This document shows positions 45,440 through 56,584 of a DNA stretch of 64,000 nucleotides, piece by piece. A model generated the notes under the pieces. It was not told the DNA's origin. It did no database searches and saw only the letters and a list, made by a program, of their open reading frames with translations. Position numbers and translations under genes: made by a program. The first letter of the stretch is position 1; every line of letters starts with the position of its first letter. Source of the stretch: Pachyseris speciosa. Lineage: Eukaryota; Cnidaria; Anthozoa; Scleractinia; Pachyseridae. The stretch covers positions 353,501-417,500 of the forward strand of contig JAEMWC010000566.1 of the NCBI GenBank assembly GCA_016490735.1, read 5' to 3'.

Positions 45440-45650
45440 AACTATGACTAGTTTAGATCAGCAACAGCCCCTCTTTCAGTTCTTTCCCTTCAGGGATAGT
45501 CGAGTGAAATAATTATGTGAGTACTCGCGAATATTAGGTCCTGTTAGAAGGGAATCATCACTTCTGATCCGGCGTTGGAACGCGACGAACATGATGGGAT
45601 GTAGGTGATATTCACCGGCAGCGCTCGCAGACAGCTTTATCCAACGCACT
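45440..45650. repeat. dispersed copy of the 360-bp repeat unit
   Basis: ACTAGTTTAGATCAGCAACA through GACAGCTTTATCCAACGC is the same ~200 bp found at 49787-49984 and, in part, at 50147-50247. It is followed by CAAC and AAT microsatellites (45664-45692, 45823-45848, 45889-45915). Confidence 0.85.
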
Positions 45651-46122
45651 TCTCGCTATCCAACAACGACAACAACAACAACAACAACAACAAACTTTAC
45701 TGCAACTACTATATTTTAGCCCGCTGGAGAAAGTTATGCGGCGTTTTTGCTGAGCGAGGCAACGAAGTTATTTGGCGAGCTTTTCGACTATAGATTACTG
45801 AAGGGATATTCGTTACAATTAATAATAATAATAATAATAATAATAATTGTAAAATATTCGACGAATCGTAAATAAAATTTTTATTATTTAATAATAATAA
45901 TAATAATAATAATAATTTTATTTAACAATTCATCCTATATTTACAAAAACAATAATTACGAAATTATTAAGTTACGAACTATGAAAAAACTGTATTAATC
46001 CTTTGTTAAAAATGCTTGTCTAATAACTTTCACTTGCTATTAATTTCTTGGATTAGAGATAAATCAAGGACATAAAGAAGAAAACAAGATAATAGCTAAG
46101 CGTCCAGAAGATGTTTGTACAT

Positions 46123-46265
46123 GTAGAAGTGACGTCATACCTACAGAAACTAGGTTTTATACACGTAGAAGTAACATCATAACTACAGACACTAGGTTTT
46201 AAACATGTAGAAGTGACATCATACGTACAGACACTAGGTTTTATACATGCAGAAGGTGACGTCAT
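46123..46265. repeat. 42-bp minisatellite, 3.4 units
   Basis: Unit GTAGAAGTGACGTCATACCT ACAGAAACTAGGTTTTATACAC, with changes in later units. Each unit has a CRE-like TGACGTCA or TGACATCA. Because 42 is a multiple of 3, a minus frame (46361-46053) stays open through it; this is a by-product of the period. Confidence 0.88.
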
Positions 46266-47090
46266 TTCACAGAAAACAGTTTTACCCAAAGTGAGAAACA
46301 CGTTTGTTTTGCTGAAGCTTTTCAAAACTTCTTTCACGAACAAAAACGGGTTTTGGTTCATTCAAAAGGTTTAATTTTAAGGTTTCAGTGTGGGTTTTGT
46401 AATACTTTCGGACTGCGCTGAAACGTTTAGGTTGCAAGCTTAGAAATAAAGTTGTTTACAAGTTCGTGTATCGTGTTTAATTTAATTTTTTACTGTACCC
46501 GCTCTTGTTTTTACAAACTCAGTCAAGTATTCAAGTATATGCATAATACTAAGGGTAATCAGAGCTTAGGAAAGTGCGTTCGATATGTTTGTAGGCGTAC
46601 AGGTAGCAGTTGAGGGGGAAGGATGGATGGTTCGTGCGATAGATGAATATTATTACATATTTGAACGTAAGGGTTGCGTACAGAGAAATGGGATTTTCAT
46701 CAAGATACTACGAAAGGTTAACGAAAGATAAATAGAAGAGGAAGAACTTGCTTATGATTTCGTTGTCTTTCTTTCCCTAGCTTTTGGCACGATACTGTTT
46801 TACTTACCGATAGTAGACCTGCAGCAAACTTTTAAAGGATGATAGCAGACCTTCAGCGAAGACAGAATATCAGACATCAGCCAACGGTTGAAAATGCCGG
46901 GGACACACGAATCACCACGTGAGTTAGCGCGTCGAAGTGAGGCAGAACGTAAGCAAGTGCCTCAGAGCGAGGCAAATGTGTGTCGACACAAATGCAATCT
47001 CAAAAAAACCTCGCTTATTAATTGCACAGAACACCCAACACAAATTAGGACCTCGAACGCAAAAACAATTACTGGATTCGGTTTTCGCGT
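46266..47090. other. intergenic, nothing recognised
   Basis: No domain-bearing frame and no clear repeat. Confidence 0.4.
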
Positions 47091-47187
47091 GATAGCGAGA
47101 ATTATCAAGGCGTCGGTTTGTGTTATCATCCTTCGGCTTCGGCAGATAACACAAACCTCGGCCATGACAATTTTTCGCTATCATGGC
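47091..47187. mobile_element. hairpin MITE (GATAGCGA ... TCGCTATC)
   Basis: TTTTCGCGTGATAGCGAGAA TTATCAAGGCGTCGGTTTGTGTTATC pairs with GATAACACAAACCTCGGCCA TGACAATTTTTCGCTATCATGG around a CCTTCGGCTTCGG stem-loop. Confidence 0.75.
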
Positions 47188-47743
47188 TAATCTCGCAATA
47201 ATTGTTAAATAACGCCGACTACGAAACTACAAACACTTCTTGGCTCAGTATTCCTAGCTTTGGCTAGAGCTCCCCAGAATTAGCGTTCTCAATGTCTTAA
47301 GGAATATTTGCATGTCCTTTTTCAATATCTAAGTCAATGTCCGACAATTCTAAATGGACTCTCCTAGAAGCTCGCGAATCTCTTAAGCAAAGTAATGCTG
47401 AATCTCAGCAGCGCATAACACACTCTTGCCCTGATCCATGACATGGAAGTCGCATAGCTTTCGCCCTTCTTTGTGGAAACTAGCTCAGCATGTCTACTAT
47501 GGTATCGTTTATATTCCACCGCCACTCCACCTGTCGTGCTGCAAACTAATGGCGTGAATGCAGCTTACTCTACTTCTAACACTCGGCTAGTGTACTAGCG
47601 CTTCTTCTCTGCTTCGTGCTCCTCGAATATCTGGTCTGGATCCATATCTCTATAGGAGTTTGCATTAGGGCCTGTTTATATGGTCTCGAGTACCCGACAC
47701 AACCCTCCCCCCGAGTTACCCTGGGCGAGCTATTTTTCCACTA

Positions 47744-48043
47744 ATCGTATCTATAACAAAATTCTCGATCGTGATTGGTTCTCCGCGCGCCTATTTGTCA
47801 CGTAATCGGCGCGCGATCACGTGGGTATCCAATTACAGGTATCCAATTTGAACTTTTTGTAATTGGATACCTGTAATTGGATACCCACGTGATTTTCACG
47901 TCAATTACGCGCGCTTTAATGGCTTCCTTTGCAAACGTTTCCTGCAGTTTTCAAACATATGGAAAACGCTACAGACGTTTTCGCTCAAAAGACCTTCCCA
48001 AAAGAAATTTTTAATTCCGAAATTTGTTATAGATACGATTAAT

Positions 48044-48084
<41 letters not shown>

Positions 48085-48400
48085 TATCTATAACAAAATT
48101 CTCGATCGTGATTGGTTCTCCGCGCGCCTATTTGTCACGTAATCGGCGCGCGATCACGTGGGTGTCCAATTACAGGTATCCAATTTGAAGTTTTTGTAAT
48201 TGGATACCTGTAATTGGATACCCACGTGATTTTCACGTCAATTACGCGCGCTTTAATGGCTTTCTTTGCATACGTTTCCTGCAGTTTTCAAAACATATGG
48301 AAAGCGCTACAGACGTTTTCGCTCAAAAGACCTTCCCAAAAGAAATTTTTAATTCCGAAATTTGTTATAGATACGATTAATTAGTAATTGGACCTCGAAA
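47744..48400. mobile_element. two tandem copies of a 337-bp-period MITE
   Basis: AATCGTATCTATAACAAAATT begins the unit at 47743 and again at 48080; each unit ends with the inverse AATTTGTTATAGATACGATT. Inside is a palindrome GTGGGTATCCAATTACAGGT ATCC ... GGATACCTGTAATTGGATACCCAC. The two units differ at few positions. Confidence 0.85.
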
Positions 48401-48413
48401 TTTGTTATAGATA

Positions 48414-48462
<49 letters not shown>

Positions 48463-48530
48463 CGCTCGTATTTTCAAATCAGCCTCGCGCTTCGCGCTCG
48501 TCTGATTTTGAAATTACTCGCGCGATTACT

Positions 48531-48570
<40 letters not shown>

Positions 48571-48632
48571 CGCGCTCGTATTTTCAAATCGGCCTCGCGC
48601 TTCGCGCTCGTCCGATTTTGAAATTACTCGCG

Positions 48633-48675
<43 letters not shown>
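48401..48675. repeat. GC-rich palindromic repeat, two units
   Basis: TAATCGCGCTCGTATTTTCA ... TGAAATTACTCGCGCGATTA folds back on itself around CTCGCGCTTCGCGCTCG. It occurs twice (48457-48530, 48567-48640), each followed by TGAATTGTACTCCACTCGGT. The same words border the MITEs just upstream. Confidence 0.75.
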
Positions 48676-48678
<3 letters not shown>

Positions 48679-49369
48679 TATTTCTTTGAAAAGTTCTACC
48701 AACTGTTTACATGAGATGGGCGAGACAACTCGGGTGGGCGAGACAATTCGGGTAGGCGAGTTGTCTCGCCTCGGCAGGTAGGGTAACCCTGGCAAGCGGG
48801 ACAACTTTTTCTCATGTAAACACTTTGTCTCGCCTACCCGGGACGAGACGGCCGAAAATTAAATATGCGCGTATGCGAAAAAAAAGTTATTTCGGTCCAA
48901 TATTTGAGTTAAGAACGCAAATCTGTTTCAAGGAATTACATTTTGAAAGCCAGCATTACCCACAGTGATCAGATAGAGCGGGGAAGAAACTGATTCGGAG
49001 CTAAGTACGAAGCTAAGTTATGTGACACGTTACAAACTTCGACTTGGCTGAGGGCTCACTGGTCCTTTTATAAAAAGAAGTATCGAAGCAAAAATGAACC
49101 TAGGAAGGAAATTTTCAATCAAATACAAAGAAGGAAGGGCAAATGAGGATTTGTAAATTGAGACGTGCTTTGAATAACTAAGTAGGGTCAACTTTGTCTC
49201 GGTCACGCAATTCTCATATAAACGCTCGGTAACGTTGTCTCGGGGGGGGGGGGGGGTCCCTTAAAGTGGAAAAAATCTCACATCAAAGAAAGCCGAACTT
49301 TGCCTATCCCAGAATCCCCTAGCAACTACATCCAGCCGCACATCAGGGGCGGTGTTGGCTCCCCTATAT

Positions 49370-49600
49370 ATTAAATATAATGATGAAAACTTTATTTAAG
49401 AATAGTAATAACAACACTATTTACAAGGATAAATACTGGTAAAAAATATAAAAAAAAACTAAAAAATTCATTAATTATAATAATTGCTATTACTACTACT
49501 GCAGGACTCCTGTATGCCTACCATTACCATTGTGCCTTCCGCTCTTTATGTCTATTTTTGGTTTGCTTTGATTGACGTTGATGGCTACGTCAAGGCATCA
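49370..49600. other. AT-rich segment, retroelement-tail-like
   Basis: TTTATTTAAGAATAGTAATA and ATTTACAAGG words resemble 45890-45960. Probably the 3' end of a small retroelement on minus; not confirmed. Confidence 0.35.
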
Positions 49601-49622
49601 CGTGATTTTGGTGAACGATTTT

Positions 49623-50280
49623 GCGTTGGAGTTTTGCGAAGAAGCGTGCAAGATGTCTTTATGTTGCAGTGATAGAGTTCATTAAAAGAACCAGCATTGC
49701 GTTGATTAATGTCGTAACATCGACAACCATTATAATATTTACAACAAATTTTTACAATTATAAAAAATACTGGTGAGAAAAAAACTAGTTTAGATCAGCA
49801 ACAGCCCCTCTTTCAGTTCTTTCCCTTCAGGGATAGTCGAGTGAAATAATTATGTGAGTACTCGCGAATATTAGGTCCTGTTAGAAGGGAATCATCACTT
49901 CTGATCCGGCGTTGGAACGCGACGAACATGATGGGATGTAGGTGATATTCACCGGCAGCGCTCGCAGACAGCTTTATCCAACGCGTTGGAGTTTTGCGAA
50001 GAAGCGTGCAAGATGTCTTTATGTTGCAGTGATAGAGTTCATTAAAAGAACCAGCATTGCGTTGATTAATGTCGTAACATCGACAACCATTATAATATTT
50101 ACAACAAATTTTTACAATTATAAAAAATACTGGTGAGAAAAAAACTAGTTTAGATCAGCAACAGCCCCTCTTTCAGTTCTTTCCCTTCAGGGATAGTCGA
50201 GTGAAATAATTATGTGAGTACTCGCGAATATTAGGTCCTGTTAGAACTTTTTACAATTATAAAAAATACTGGTGAGAAAA
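49623..50280. repeat. tandem repeat, 360-bp period, about 1.8 units
   Basis: GCGTTGGAGTTTTGCGAAGA starts at 49623 and 49983. The two copies agree through ~50246, where the second stops inside GTCCTGTTAGAA. TTTTTACAATTATAAAAAAT ACTGGTGAG is then present a third time. Part of the unit is dispersed at 45440. Confidence 0.9.
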
Positions 50281-51149
50281 AAACTGTCAAAGTCAAGAAA
50301 AGTAATAATTTGCATCGTCATAAACTTCCCTATCAACAGTTTTAAGTACAATACGTTCCTATCAACACTTTAAGTAAGAGACTCCACGCCGATCTAGCTC
50401 AGTACCTAATTGAAGAAAAAAAGGTAAAAGAAAATTGCAGTATTAAAATTAGAGTCTATAAAAGACTATATATAAAAAAAGGAGAGACAAGAATTAATGA
50501 ATGGCTGCTTTAACAGTTTCGATATCAAAGCCCACATTCCTGGCCACACAGGGGACTCTCCTGGTTTTCCTGGAGCCTCTCAAACAAATGAAGGAGGATC
50601 TCAGGGTCCGTGGGTCATTCGTCCATTCAATTTTCAATTCAAATTAAAAATTGAAAATCGATGTCAATTTTTGATTTTCATTCTTTTTTTTCTCGCGAAA
50701 TCAATAAACGCGTAGTTGTAAACATTTAACCGTATTCACGTTTATAAGGAACAAAAATAACACTTAGACTTTTATTTTTGTGCAGTTACCACTGAAAAGA
50801 AAATCAAACAAGCTATGGCATTTATTTATTAGCAGGAAAACCATTGTCGTAATCTCGTTTCAGCTACGGTTACATGAATTTAGAAGAAAATCCAAAATTG
50901 AAAATTGCGGTCAATTTTCAATTTTTGTTTTTGTGCGAAGAATTGATCAATCATTTGCACTCAGAGTGACAAAAGTACCCAAGAGGGGGTGGGGGAGGGA
51001 ATGCTTTGCCGCCATCTTGAATGCCAGACCCTAAGAGAACTAGCTTTAGGAAGGGAAGTGGGAAATTTAAACAGCTTGAGAAGTGTCCATTACTATCCCC
51101 GGCTAAATATGGACGACGTAAGCGTCGAGTACTATGTACTTATTGACTG

Positions 51150-51868
51150 AGTCAGGTTTATATGGTCTCGGGTACCCGAGACAACCCTCCCCCCCGAGAC
51201 AACTTTACCGAGCGTTTATATGAGAATTGCGTGACCGAGACAAAATTGACCCTACTTAGTTATTCAAAGCACGTCTCAAATTTACAAATCCTCATTTGCC
51301 CTTCTTTCTTTGTATTTGGTCGCTCTTTGATTGAATATCGTCAATATTGATTGAAAGTTTCCTTCCTAGGTTCATTTTTGCTTCGATACTTCTTTTTATA
51401 AAAGGACCAGTGAGCAATCAGCCAATTCGAAGTTTGTAACGTGTCACATAACTTAGCTTCGTACTTAGCTCCGAATCAGTTTCTTCCCCGCTCTATCTGA
51501 TCACTGTGGGTAATGCTGGCTTTCAAAATGTAATTCCTTGAAATAAATTTGTGTTTTTTAACTCAAAAATTGGACCGAAATAACTTTTTTTCGCATACGC
51601 GCATATTTAATTTTCGGCCGTCTCGTCCCGGGTAGGCGAGACAAAGTGTTTGCATGAGAAAAAGTTGTCCCGCTTGCCAGGGTTACCCTACCTGCCGAGG
51701 CGAGACAACTCGCCTACCCGAGTTGTCTCGCCCACCCAAGTTGTCTCGCCCATCTCATGTTAACGGTTGGTAGAACTTTTCAAAGAAATAAGTGGAAAAA
51801 TAGCTCACCCAGGGTAACCGGGGGGAGGGTTGTCTCGGGTACCCGAGACCATATAAACAGGCCATCTG
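51150..51868. mobile_element. MITE with GGTCTCGGGTACCCGAGAC TIRs, intact
   Basis: The left end GTTTATATGGTCTCGGGTAC CCGAGACAACCCTCCCCC is inverted at the right end (51822-51866). GAGACAA/TTGTCTCG words recur inside. The broken opposite-orientation copy is at 47671-49256. Confidence 0.87.
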
Positions 51869-52969
51869 AGTCAGGTCGGTACGGAAAGAAAAATATTTGG
51901 CTCGAGGTCATGGCTTACGGACCATACCCTGGCTCCACAGACCCGTTGAAAAAAATAAATACCGTATCCCTGAAAAGCCAAAATAGATCGCCGCGTAAAT
52001 TCCCTCCAAACGAAAAAAATAACCTCTGGCACCCATGGTATACGGACCAAGGCGGCGCAGTAAATGTTTTATCATATGGCTTCCTTAGACTGTTTGTGAA
52101 GGGCATAGAAAACGAAACAACAAAGTTGCAAAGAAAATTGATGTAATATGTTTTTTGTATTTGCTTTCTGGTTGTTAAATGGTTAAACGCGACGAAATCC
52201 TCTAAAACCGTATCCCTCGGGACCGTAAGTGTTCCTAACAGGCCGTCCTGCATTTTTCGGCCCTGGCGTGCGTTTCTCAATACCCCAAAAAACATTTTAG
52301 GTCCGAGAAGTATTTTTCAAGTTCGTTTTCAGTCGATTGGCACTAGCGTCTTGGGCCACCTATAAATAGGGTGCTTTCTTAAAAGATTATAAAAATACTA
52401 GAAATTGAATTTTTGGCAACGACCCTAATGGAATTTTCGGACTCAAAACGCGCGCCTGCTTGCGATAAAATGCACGGCTCTCAGACGGGAATTTTCTCAA
52501 TAGTTTGGAATGAAAAGCGTGCGGGGCCTTACTGGTCCTATGATAAGTAAAGATCCTGCTGTAAGTCAGCGGAAAACACGTTCTAAAGTATGTGTGTTGC
52601 TAAGAGAAGCAAGCTATTTTATGGAAATGTCAATACAAACCTGACAAACTGATGCAATAGCCATAGGATACATCATAAATTATTAAATAAATTTTCACGT
52701 ATTATTACCTGATTTTCTTGCTTGAAACGCTCGAGAAAAAGAAAACCGACGGAGAATGTTAGACTTCGCATCACAGCGTCTGACTTATTGGTTTCAAGAC
52801 TTTCTCGAGTGTTTCCTTCTCCCTCATCAAAAAAGGAGCAAATTGAGAAGTTGGATGCATGTAAGATATGCACAAATGATGAAGACTAAGGAGCAAATAT
52901 ATCAGAATTTTCATTATTTACCTATTTTTATTTATTTATTTATTTTTTTACAACCACACTAACAGCAGG
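51869..52969. other. no gene recognised; repeat-like sequence
   Basis: Frames at 51757-52146 (+) and 52295-51915 (-) overlap each other and show no domain. A minus exon-like frame at 52873 ending at KQENQ before GTAATA (52708) is possible but unsupported. Confidence 0.35.
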
Positions 52970-53145
52970 CGCGGATCCAAGATTTTGAAATGGGAGGTGA
53001 ATTTTCTCCACCTCAATCAGAGAAATCAGAGAAATCAAATATTATTTCAATATTTGAGGGATAAGAAAAAAAAAAGGGGGGGGGCTCAGAAAAAAGGGGG
53101 GTGAAAATTCACCCATTTCATCTCCCCTGGATCCGCGACTGAACA
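52970..53145. mobile_element. short MITE with CAGGCGCGGATCCA ends
   Basis: CAGGCGCGGATCCAAGATTT TGAAATGGGAGGTGAATTTT at the left is repeated inverted at the right (GAAAATTCACCCATTTCA ... GGATCCGCG). G-runs lie in the middle. Confidence 0.8.
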
Positions 53146-53164
53146 TTTCAAGCGCACCAACCCA

Positions 53165-53329
53165 AGCAACAACTTCCTTGCGTTCTTCATTTAACAGGCG
53201 ATTTTGCACGTGTATCCCGGCATACTTAAAACAAAACCTTTTAACTGGCCTCAAACTAAGGCCTCTCCTATCAGGATACGCTTCTTTTAGCAACAAACTG
53301 ACTTCAGAGTGTGTTTTCCGCTGAGTCAC
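53165..53329 (-). pseudogene. helix-turn-helix fragment of a transposase-like protein
   Basis: The minus frame from 53329 (TQRKTHSEVSLLLKEAYPDR, then RGLSLRPVKRFC) has the pattern of the N-terminal HTH domain of cnidarian integrase/transposase-like proteins, where a ...RGLS.RSVRRFC helix is usual. It runs out into the neighbouring MITE, with no catalytic core. The family link is from memory of the pattern. Confidence 0.4.
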
Positions 53330-54276
53330 AACAAAGATCTTTAAGCACTCGCCACTCGACGCTTACGTCGTCCATATTTAGCCGGAGAGAGTGGTGAAGA
53401 CTGCTCAAAGCTGTTTAAATTTCCCCCTTCCCTTCCTAAAGCTAGTTCTCTCAGGGTCTGGCATTCAAGATGGCGGCAAAGCATTCCCTCCCCCACCCCC
53501 TCTTGGGTACTTTTGTCACTCTGACTGCAAATGATTGATCAATTCTTCGCACAAAAACAAAAATTGAAAATTGATTGCAATTTTCAATTTTGGACTTTCC
53601 TCTAAATTCATGTAATCGTAGACGAAACGAGATTACGACAATGGTTTTCCTGCTAATAAATAAATGCCATAGCTTGTTTGATTTTCTTTTCAATGGTAAC
53701 TGCACAAAAATAAAAGTCTAAGTGTTATTTTTGTTCCTTATAAACTTGAAAACAGTCAAATGTTTACGGTCCGTGTGGTTTTCGTCCATTTGATTTTTAT
53801 CCAGTATTAAAGATTGAAAATCAAAATCAATTTTCGTGCACCTTCCATTCATTCCATTTTTAACAAAATTGAAAAAGGAAAAATCAAAATTGAAATCAAT
53901 AGTTTTGATTGTCGAATTAAATAAAAATCACTGTCCAGATCTGTTTTTAATTTTCGTCGTTTTCTAACGAAACAAAAAATAAAAACGACTTTCCTTTTTT
54001 CGATTTTCTTATTTTCCGTCTAAATCGAAAACGAAACTTGCCACCATTATTCTAAAAATCTATTGTTAGAAAAATTGAATCCCTCGTACTCTAGATCTTT
54101 CTCTCATTGAATGAATATAGAACACGCCGCTCACGTGTGAGAAACTGGAAATCAAAATCCCCATTTCAATTTTGGTCTTCGATGAAAATCAAAAATTGAA
54201 TACCGGACAAAAACACCTTGCAGGGGAGGGGAGGACACTGCCGACATTGTTAGGCTCGGTTGCTAAGTAAACAAAG

Positions 54277-54570
54277 ATGGCGGCCGACGAAAGCCGTAAA
54301 ATTCCTCATGAAATCGGTGCGAAGAAAAGTGCTTCGGTTGGTACAAGATCAAACCTTTGCCGGATGCACATACCTACGGGATCAGACTGCAGGGATATAC
54401 ACTCACGCAGGGACATACGCTCACAAGAATCTTCAATCTCAAAGGAGGTGGGCCCACCAGGAAGAACAAGTGACTTTAATATATACGGAATAAATGTCAA
54501 GAATGACCGAATTGGTGATCAAGTGATGTCCTTCTTCCGTACTTCCAAGTACTTCATGCGACAAGCTTGA
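54277..54570 (+). other. 97-codon frame MAADESRKI in left TIR of copy A
   Basis: It starts ATGGCGGCCGACGAAAGCCG in a YY1-like context (ACAAAGATGGCGG), and is open for 97 codons, with GAKKSASVGT, SDCRDIHSRRDIRSQESS and GINVKNDRIGDQVMSFFRTS. The same frame is at 59894-59601 (minus) and 63805-63521 (minus). The copy at 60596 lost one G after ATGGCG and is shifted. A second frame (from 54260) is also open for 77 codons over the same bases. No known domain; it could be a captured first exon of a host gene. Confidence 0.45.
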
Positions 54571-54990
54571 GGTCCTGGCCTACTGTAAGCGTAAGGCCAT
54601 TTCACTTTGTTAAGCTTAAGCTTTAATCAAAATTTTGTAATAGCAAGACCTATCATTGATAAGAGTTAGCATTTTAAACTTTAATAATGATCAACCTGAA
54701 CAACCCAACAGCCCTACATGTATGTTAACTATTACATAGAAAGTGGTCTTTGCATATCAAACAAAACATCTTATATCTAAACGTTCTTGGAGATTTTGTC
54801 AGGACCAACTAATCCACACATATTAAATGTTAGAAAAGTGTAAATTAATCAAGCCCACATTACACCCCTCAATGGAGCATCACAATATTTAAGGTTTAGT
54901 CACCAAGCCTTCACTATCTTCCCCAGAGAGACTTTCATCTGTATCCTTTCTTCCATAAAACCTTCTACTGATAGTCTTGTGCTGTTGTAA

Positions 54991-55312
54991 TGCACTTGTC
55001 ATTGGCTTCCCTGTGGGGTTGACCCCCAGGCATACTAGGGAGATATGTGGGGGAATACAAGGAGATGGATGGGATTCTTTGCCCAAGGGTAGGGGAAAAT
55101 CTTGGCATTGTTTTACGATCAAAGATTAGGGGGTGGGGGAATTCACAAGTTTGAAAAGGATGTCACAGGGATTTTCAGGTGAGAGACACCCCACCCAGAG
55201 AGAGAGATTCCCCGACCCCCTGGGGGAATTCCTCAAGTTTGCTTGACTGATTTTACAATCCCCCTGGTTGGCCCAGGGGTCGACCCCACGGGGAAGCCGA
55301 TGACACGTGCAT
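54991..55312. mobile_element. nested palindromic MITE (ATGCACNTGTCATTGGCTTCC), copy in A
   Basis: Inverted ends TGCACTTGTCATTGGCTTCC and GGAAGCCGATGACACGTGCA. The interior has GGGGGAATACAAGGAGATGG. Same family as 34771-35050 and 62744-63080. It interrupts the decayed coding frame described at 62582-63193. Confidence 0.85.
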
Positions 55313-56260
55313 AATGGCTCTTTCTGTCAAGTGACCATTCTCAACCGTTTTTGTCAGCCACCTGGCCTGTCTAACTGAAAGGCTTGCAAGAGATTCTACA
55401 TTCACATTGTCAATAACATCTGAATTTAAGTCTGCTGACAAAAGCTGATGAAGCAGTTTAAAATTTTGACTTTATCTCTGTTGTTTCCTATTTTGCTCTT
55501 CCTTTTGTCCTATTTCTGTGATCTACAGTAACACTCTTTCTATTATGAACTGCACAAGGTAAAAGTTGATCTTGTTCAATAATCCCTGTCATATCTTTTA
55601 GTGTGGGGAGGGTCATAACAATTTTGGGTCATACAAGCCTGGGGGGGGGGGGCACTAAAAACATTTTACACGGGGAGGCTCTGCCCCGAGGTCCAACCTC
55701 TTACCCTTTTATATACCATTTTTGACAGAAAAGGTACCCCTTTCATATTCCATTTCTTGCAGCCAAGAAATGGAATGAACTATCAAATGACACTGACATT
55801 AGAATAAAAGTAGACACCAATGAAATAGTAAACAAAATTAGATCGTTAAGTTTTGGGGATTAGTAAATTTGTAACATTAGTTTTTAATAGTATTTTGACT
55901 GTGGCGGTACTATTGTAATAATAGTTTTAATCAGTATTTAATTTTTAATTTATGTGATGAATTGTGTTATTAGCGTTCTTTAGTTGTTAGGTTTTCATAA
56001 GTTATTAGGTGGAATACCTGTAAACTAGCTCTCAGGCTAAGTGTATATCCATGTTAAATAAAGCATGGTGATGATGACGATACCTTGCATTGACAAATGG
56101 TACCCCTTTCATATACCTTCCACTGGAACAGTACAGTCATAAGGTGTGTTCATAATATTTTAATGAAAGGCCCTTTTAAATACCTAAATGACAGAACTCC
56201 CTACCCTTTTATGTACTTCAAGTCGTGAAATCCCTACCCTTTCATTGGTCCCTAATAATT

Positions 56261-56584
56261 ATTGTTGTGGACGGCATTGAAATGAAGAAAAAGAATGAAA
56301 AAAGTACTGTTTTGGAAAGATGTCTTCCACAGTACCTTCAATTTGGCCATTTGAAAGTGTTATTTTCAAAGGACGGCAAAGAAATGCACCAAAATGTAAA
56401 ATGAACATCTCGATCTGAGCAAATTGTTGTGGACGGCATTGAAATGAAGAAAAAGAATGAAAAAAGTACTGTTTTGGAAAGATGTCTTCCACAGTACCTT
56501 CAATTTGGCCATTTGAAAGTGTTATTTTCAAAGGACGGCAAAGAAATGCACCAAAATGTAAAATGAACATCTCGATCTGAGCAA
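56261..56584. repeat. tandem duplication, 2 x 162 bp
   Basis: ATTGTTGTGGACGGCATTGA starts at 56261 and 56423. The two units look identical and end at GATCTGAGCAA just before the foldback element. The minus frame 56642-56259 repeats the same peptide twice because 162 is a multiple of 3. Confidence 0.93.

Larger units (their letters stand above)
47671..49256. mobile_element. broken copy of the GGTCTCGGGTACC MITE, split by tandem MITEs
   Basis: 47671-47743 (TTTATATGGTCTCGAGTACC ... GGGCGAGCTATTTTTCCACT) and 48676-49250 (inverse of 51190-51795) are parts of one element in the orientation opposite to 51150-51868. The intact copy shows these parts are contiguous, so 47744-48675 is an insertion. 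The right end is lost in a G-run at 49240. Confidence 0.75.
50718..53765. mobile_element. foldback pair of ~400-bp arms around other MITEs
   Basis: 50718-51115 (TAAACATTT ... ATATGGACGACGTAAGCGTC) recurs inverted at 53350-53765 with few changes. Both arms translate to the same 84-codon frame (50780-51034 on + and 53705-53451 on minus), which differs at five positions. The interval contains the MITEs at 51150-51868 and 52970-53145 and a transposase-like HTH fragment. Confidence 0.8.

Noticed and set aside
46123..46265. CRISPR-like array
   Set aside because: Repeats are contiguous and degenerate with no spacers; the genome is eukaryotic.
46053..46361. Minus frame with repeated Cys-containing 14-residue units
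   Set aside because: The repeat is a product of the 42-bp minisatellite period, with no start context or splice support.
50780..51034. 84-codon frame repeated at 53705-53451 as a conserved gene pair
   Set aside because: The two are arms of one foldback element; similarity follows from the inverted repeat and there is no domain.
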